64,000 nucleotides of DNA from Clostridia bacterium (lineage in GTDB: Bacteria; Bacillota; DSM-521; Neomoorellales; SLTJ01): positions 1-64,000 of the forward strand of contig SLTJ01000046.1 in NCBI GenBank assembly GCA_004347685.1, in the 5' to 3' direction. Below the pieces are notes generated by a model, which saw nothing but the letters and a program-made list of their open reading frames with translations, had not been told where the DNA came from and made no database searches. Of the stretch, positions 62,623 to 64,000 are shown piece after piece. The position numbers and the translations under genes were made by a program. Each line of letters starts with the position of its first letter. The first letter of the stretch is position 1.

Positions 62623-62832
62623 TCACCCTAATTCCATAGGTCGCCGGCAATCCCTGGACACCAGTTCCTGATAACCGCTGGTGCCAGGTGGGGTTAGGAC
62701 TATGTAGTCTTCCTCGCCGTAGTCCCGTTCGGAAGGTACCCATTCCACCCAGCCGGCTCGATTCAGTTTCTCGTATTCCGAACGCATGATGGGTGACGGC
62801 CTTTTGCCGAAGACGGTAAGTTTAGCGTACAA
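62623..62832 (-). CDS. Unknown small protein of the leftward operon
   Basis: A 69-residue protein (YAKLTVFGKRPSPIMRSEYEKLNRAGWVEWVPSERDYGEEDYIVLTPPG). Not recognised. TTG 62832 follows AGAGGAGGT at 9 bases; a longer frame to 62865 overlaps the previous gene. Last gene before the terminator. Confidence 0.6.
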   Translation of the reverse strand: MYAKLTVFGKRPSPIMRSEYEKLNRAGWVEWVPSERDYGEEDYIVLTPPGTSGYQELVSRDCRRPMELG

Positions 62833-62834
62833 CT

Positions 62835-63107
62835 TTACCGGACCTCCTCTCCCGCTATGGGGCATTTCCCTTCTTTATACCAGGGGCAGCCAGCCGGGTA
62901 ATCACACACCCCGGCCCCTTCCTCCTTCCAGCCACCTAACCGGCTGTTGTCCTCGAACTCATACCTGCCAGGGCAGCCGCAATCATTCCTGGTGGGCAAC
63001 GGCTTACCTAAGGCTGCCCGCATAAATGCATCGTGAGGGTTGGCCAGGGCGTACTCCAGAGGAATCCCCGCACGAATTGCAGCCGCAATCATTTCTTCCT
63101 TCATCAT
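62835..63107 (-). CDS. Unknown Cys-rich element protein
   Basis: A 90-residue protein. The helical N-terminus (EEMIAAAIRAGIPLEYALANPHDAFMRAAL) is followed by five Cys (DCGCPGRYEF..VCDYPAGCPWYKEGKCP), a likely metal or cluster site. The ATG overlaps the upstream stop (ATGA). Not recognised. Confidence 0.7.
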   Translation of the reverse strand: MMKEEMIAAAIRAGIPLEYALANPHDAFMRAALGKPLPTRNDCGCPGRYEFEDNSRLGGWKEEGAGVCDYPAGCPWYKEGKCPIAGEEVR

Positions 63108-63418
63108 GCGTCCTCCACCAGGTCCCCAAACACTCTTTCAATCGTGGCCGCGTCAATACGATTTTCTTCGCACCACGCTAAGGCTTCCTTCCGTGTAACC
63201 GGCGTGATTCGCTGGCCACCGCCCCTAGTTGTATCGTTCACATACTGGCCATATCCGGTAGCAGGCCCGCCGTCGCCGAAAATGAAGTAGTTTCCCTTGG
63301 CAGTTACATGGAGAGCCTCATAACAATAGCTTATATCCCCAGGCAGGCCAAACTCTACCTCGGCTATCATATCGGCCTTGACCGTATCATAGACTTTCCC
63401 GTTGACTACCTGCCGCAT
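63104..63418 (-). CDS. Conserved element protein of unknown function
   Basis: A 104-residue protein (MRQVVNGKVYDTVKADMIAEVEF..YCYEALHVTAKGNYFIFGDGGPATGYGQ..ITPVTRKEALAWCEE). The pattern NGKxYDTxKA..YFxxGxGGxxxxY..ITPxTxxEAxxW is one I associate with a widespread family of plasmid, phage and ICE proteins in Firmicutes; no function is known. ATG 63418 with GGAGG 8 bases upstream. Confidence 0.7.
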   Translation of the reverse strand: MRQVVNGKVYDTVKADMIAEVEFGLPGDISYCYEALHVTAKGNYFIFGDGGPATGYGQYVNDTTRGGGQRITPVTRKEALAWCEENRIDAATIERVFGDLVEDA

Positions 63419-63432
63419 ACCTCTTGCCTCCC

Positions 63433-63924
63433 TCAAAATGGATTGTGGTCGAAAATAACTAGCGGCCCTGTTACCGGGCTGTCATAGGTGAGACTTCTGG
63501 CCCTGCCGTGCAGGGCGTGGGCCACGGCCAGGTAGAGCCAGACAGGCCCCTGGCCGGTGAGAACCACGTCATTGCCGCTCCCGGCCAGTTCTTTAGCTAT
63601 GGTGACGTAATCCTCCAGCTTCTCCAGCTTGGCAGTCTCGCCATATAGCTGTTTAACGTCAATCTGGACTTTCTCCATTGGCTTCGCCTCCTTTCCCAAG
63701 TATTCCGGGTAAGCTCCCGGTGACTTGCCGTCTAAAACGGCAGCCAGCATGGCCGACTTAACATCCAGCCGGTTGAGGTAGTAGGTCCGCAACCGTTTCT
63801 TTTGGCTAGGGCTTGTGTCCCTGTCGCCTACTGCGGCCAGCCTGGCCTCTAACCGGCGGATTTCCCCCTGTAACTTGGAGATAGTCTTTTCCCGTTCTTC
63901 TTGCTGGCGAACTGCGCCATGCAA
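63433..63924 (-). CDS. Csx3-like domain protein, possible CRISPR ring nuclease
   Basis: The last 81 residues (ATG 63678, AGGAGG 8 bases upstream) contain DVVLTGQGPVWLYLAVAHALHGRARSLTYD, which aligns without gaps to Archaeoglobus Csx3 (VVISGRGPIWLH..HKYHH..VYD). The Csx3 active-site His60 and Asp69 fall on His57 and Asp66; His80 has a match one residue off (His78), but Arg71 has none. Csx3 cleaves cyclic tetra-adenylate, the messenger of type III CRISPR. The frame runs 82 codons upstream as a coiled coil (KTISKLQGEIRRLEARL) without a good start; either one 163-residue protein or an internal 81-residue product is made. Confidence 0.65.
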   Translation of the reverse strand: MHGAVRQQEEREKTISKLQGEIRRLEARLAAVGDRDTSPSQKKRLRTYYLNRLDVKSAMLAAVLDGKSPGAYPEYLGKEAKPMEKVQIDVKQLYGETAKLEKLEDYVTIAKELAGSGNDVVLTGQGPVWLYLAVAHALHGRARSLTYDSPVTGPLVIFDHNPF

Positions 63925-63946
63925 AGCGTGGCGGTTTGTGGGCAGG

Positions 63947-64000
63947 TTACTTCCCTCCCTTCTTGCGTTTCGGCTTTCGCCTTGGATTTTTGGCCCGCTC
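63947..64000 (-). CDS. C-terminal end of a basic protein, cut by the window
   Basis: The frame entering from the right edge ends ERAKNPRRKPKRKKGGK and stop. It is lysine- and arginine-rich, as in tails of DNA-binding proteins. Only 17 residues are visible, so no name can be given. Confidence 0.5.
   Translation of the reverse strand, partial: ERAKNPRRKPKRKKGGK

Larger units (their letters stand above)
53045..64000. mobile_element. Integrated element at tRNA-Glu(CTC), right end outside the window
   Basis: The left boundary is the displaced 3' half of tRNA-Glu. From there on, housekeeping genes stop and integrase, Xre regulator, primase-helicase, repeat array and phage-type small proteins follow. 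The 3' fragment lies on the chromosome side, so the intact tRNA-Glu should lie at the other end, past 64000. No capsid, portal or conjugation gene is seen in this part, so phage, satellite and ICE all remain possible. Confidence 0.75.

Overview
The window is a GC-rich, densely packed chromosome segment from an anaerobic, spore-forming Firmicute of the Clostridia, of the Moorella/Peptococcaceae type. The evidence is the gene order (yebC-ruvCAB-queA-tgt-yajC-secDF; recJ-rel-dtd-hisS-aspS; 6S RNA-rarA-Rrf2-iscS-mnmA; alaS-ireB-ruvX-mltG), SpoIID- and VanW-type proteins, frequent TTG/GTG starts behind strong Shine-Dalgarno (SD) sequences, a CooT nickel protein and acyl-CoA dehydrogenase. I cannot fix the genus from the sequence.

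Layout. 1-360: 3' end of a 23S rRNA gene, spacer, 5S rRNA and its terminator. 0.5-12.8 kb: nicotinamidase-like protein, DUF3842/CooT pair, cysteine synthase, YebC, RuvCAB, SpoIID-like protein, queuosine genes, and the SecDF-YajC export module with an HD-domain gene inside it. 12.8-23.4 kb: membrane protein, glycosyltransferase, cation efflux, RecJ, Rel, Dtd, metallo-hydrolase, HisRS. 23.4-25.8 kb: a decayed IS607-like element with a zinc-finger-less TnpB-like gene, inserted between hisS and aspS. 25.8-33.2 kb: AspRS, 6S RNA, CsoR, thioredoxin, RarA, IscR-like regulator, cysteine desulfurase, MnmA. 33.2-51 kb: Lon-like protease, AI-2E-type permease, acyl-CoA dehydrogenase, AlaRS with its usual followers, MltG, two Hsp20 proteins, an SDH-type protease, a DinG-like helicase and phosphofructokinase.

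51.0-52.6 kb, leftward: a compact three-gene unit of a 74-residue four-Cys protein, a radical SAM/SPASM enzyme with a PqqD-like N-terminus, and a 20-residue peptide ending CKCHASC. It has a near-consensus promoter overlapped by a perfect ATACCCC..GGGGTAT palindrome of the CsoR-operator type. This looks like a metal- or sulfur-responsive peptide-modification (RiPP) system and is the best candidate for an undescribed system here.

53.0-64.0 kb (continuing beyond the window): an integrated element. Its left edge is a displaced 3' half of tRNA-Glu(CTC). It carries a tyrosine integrase, a Xre-type regulator, a 1080-residue primase-helicase followed by twelve TTTGCCAC-type repeats (a probable replication origin), phage-type zinc proteins, and a leftward operon with a C-terminal Csx3-like domain. 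Csx3 proteins degrade the cyclic oligoadenylate messengers of type III CRISPR, so this gene is a candidate counter-defence factor. A 120-bp MITE-like insertion with a 10-bp target duplication lies just outside the tRNA fragment.
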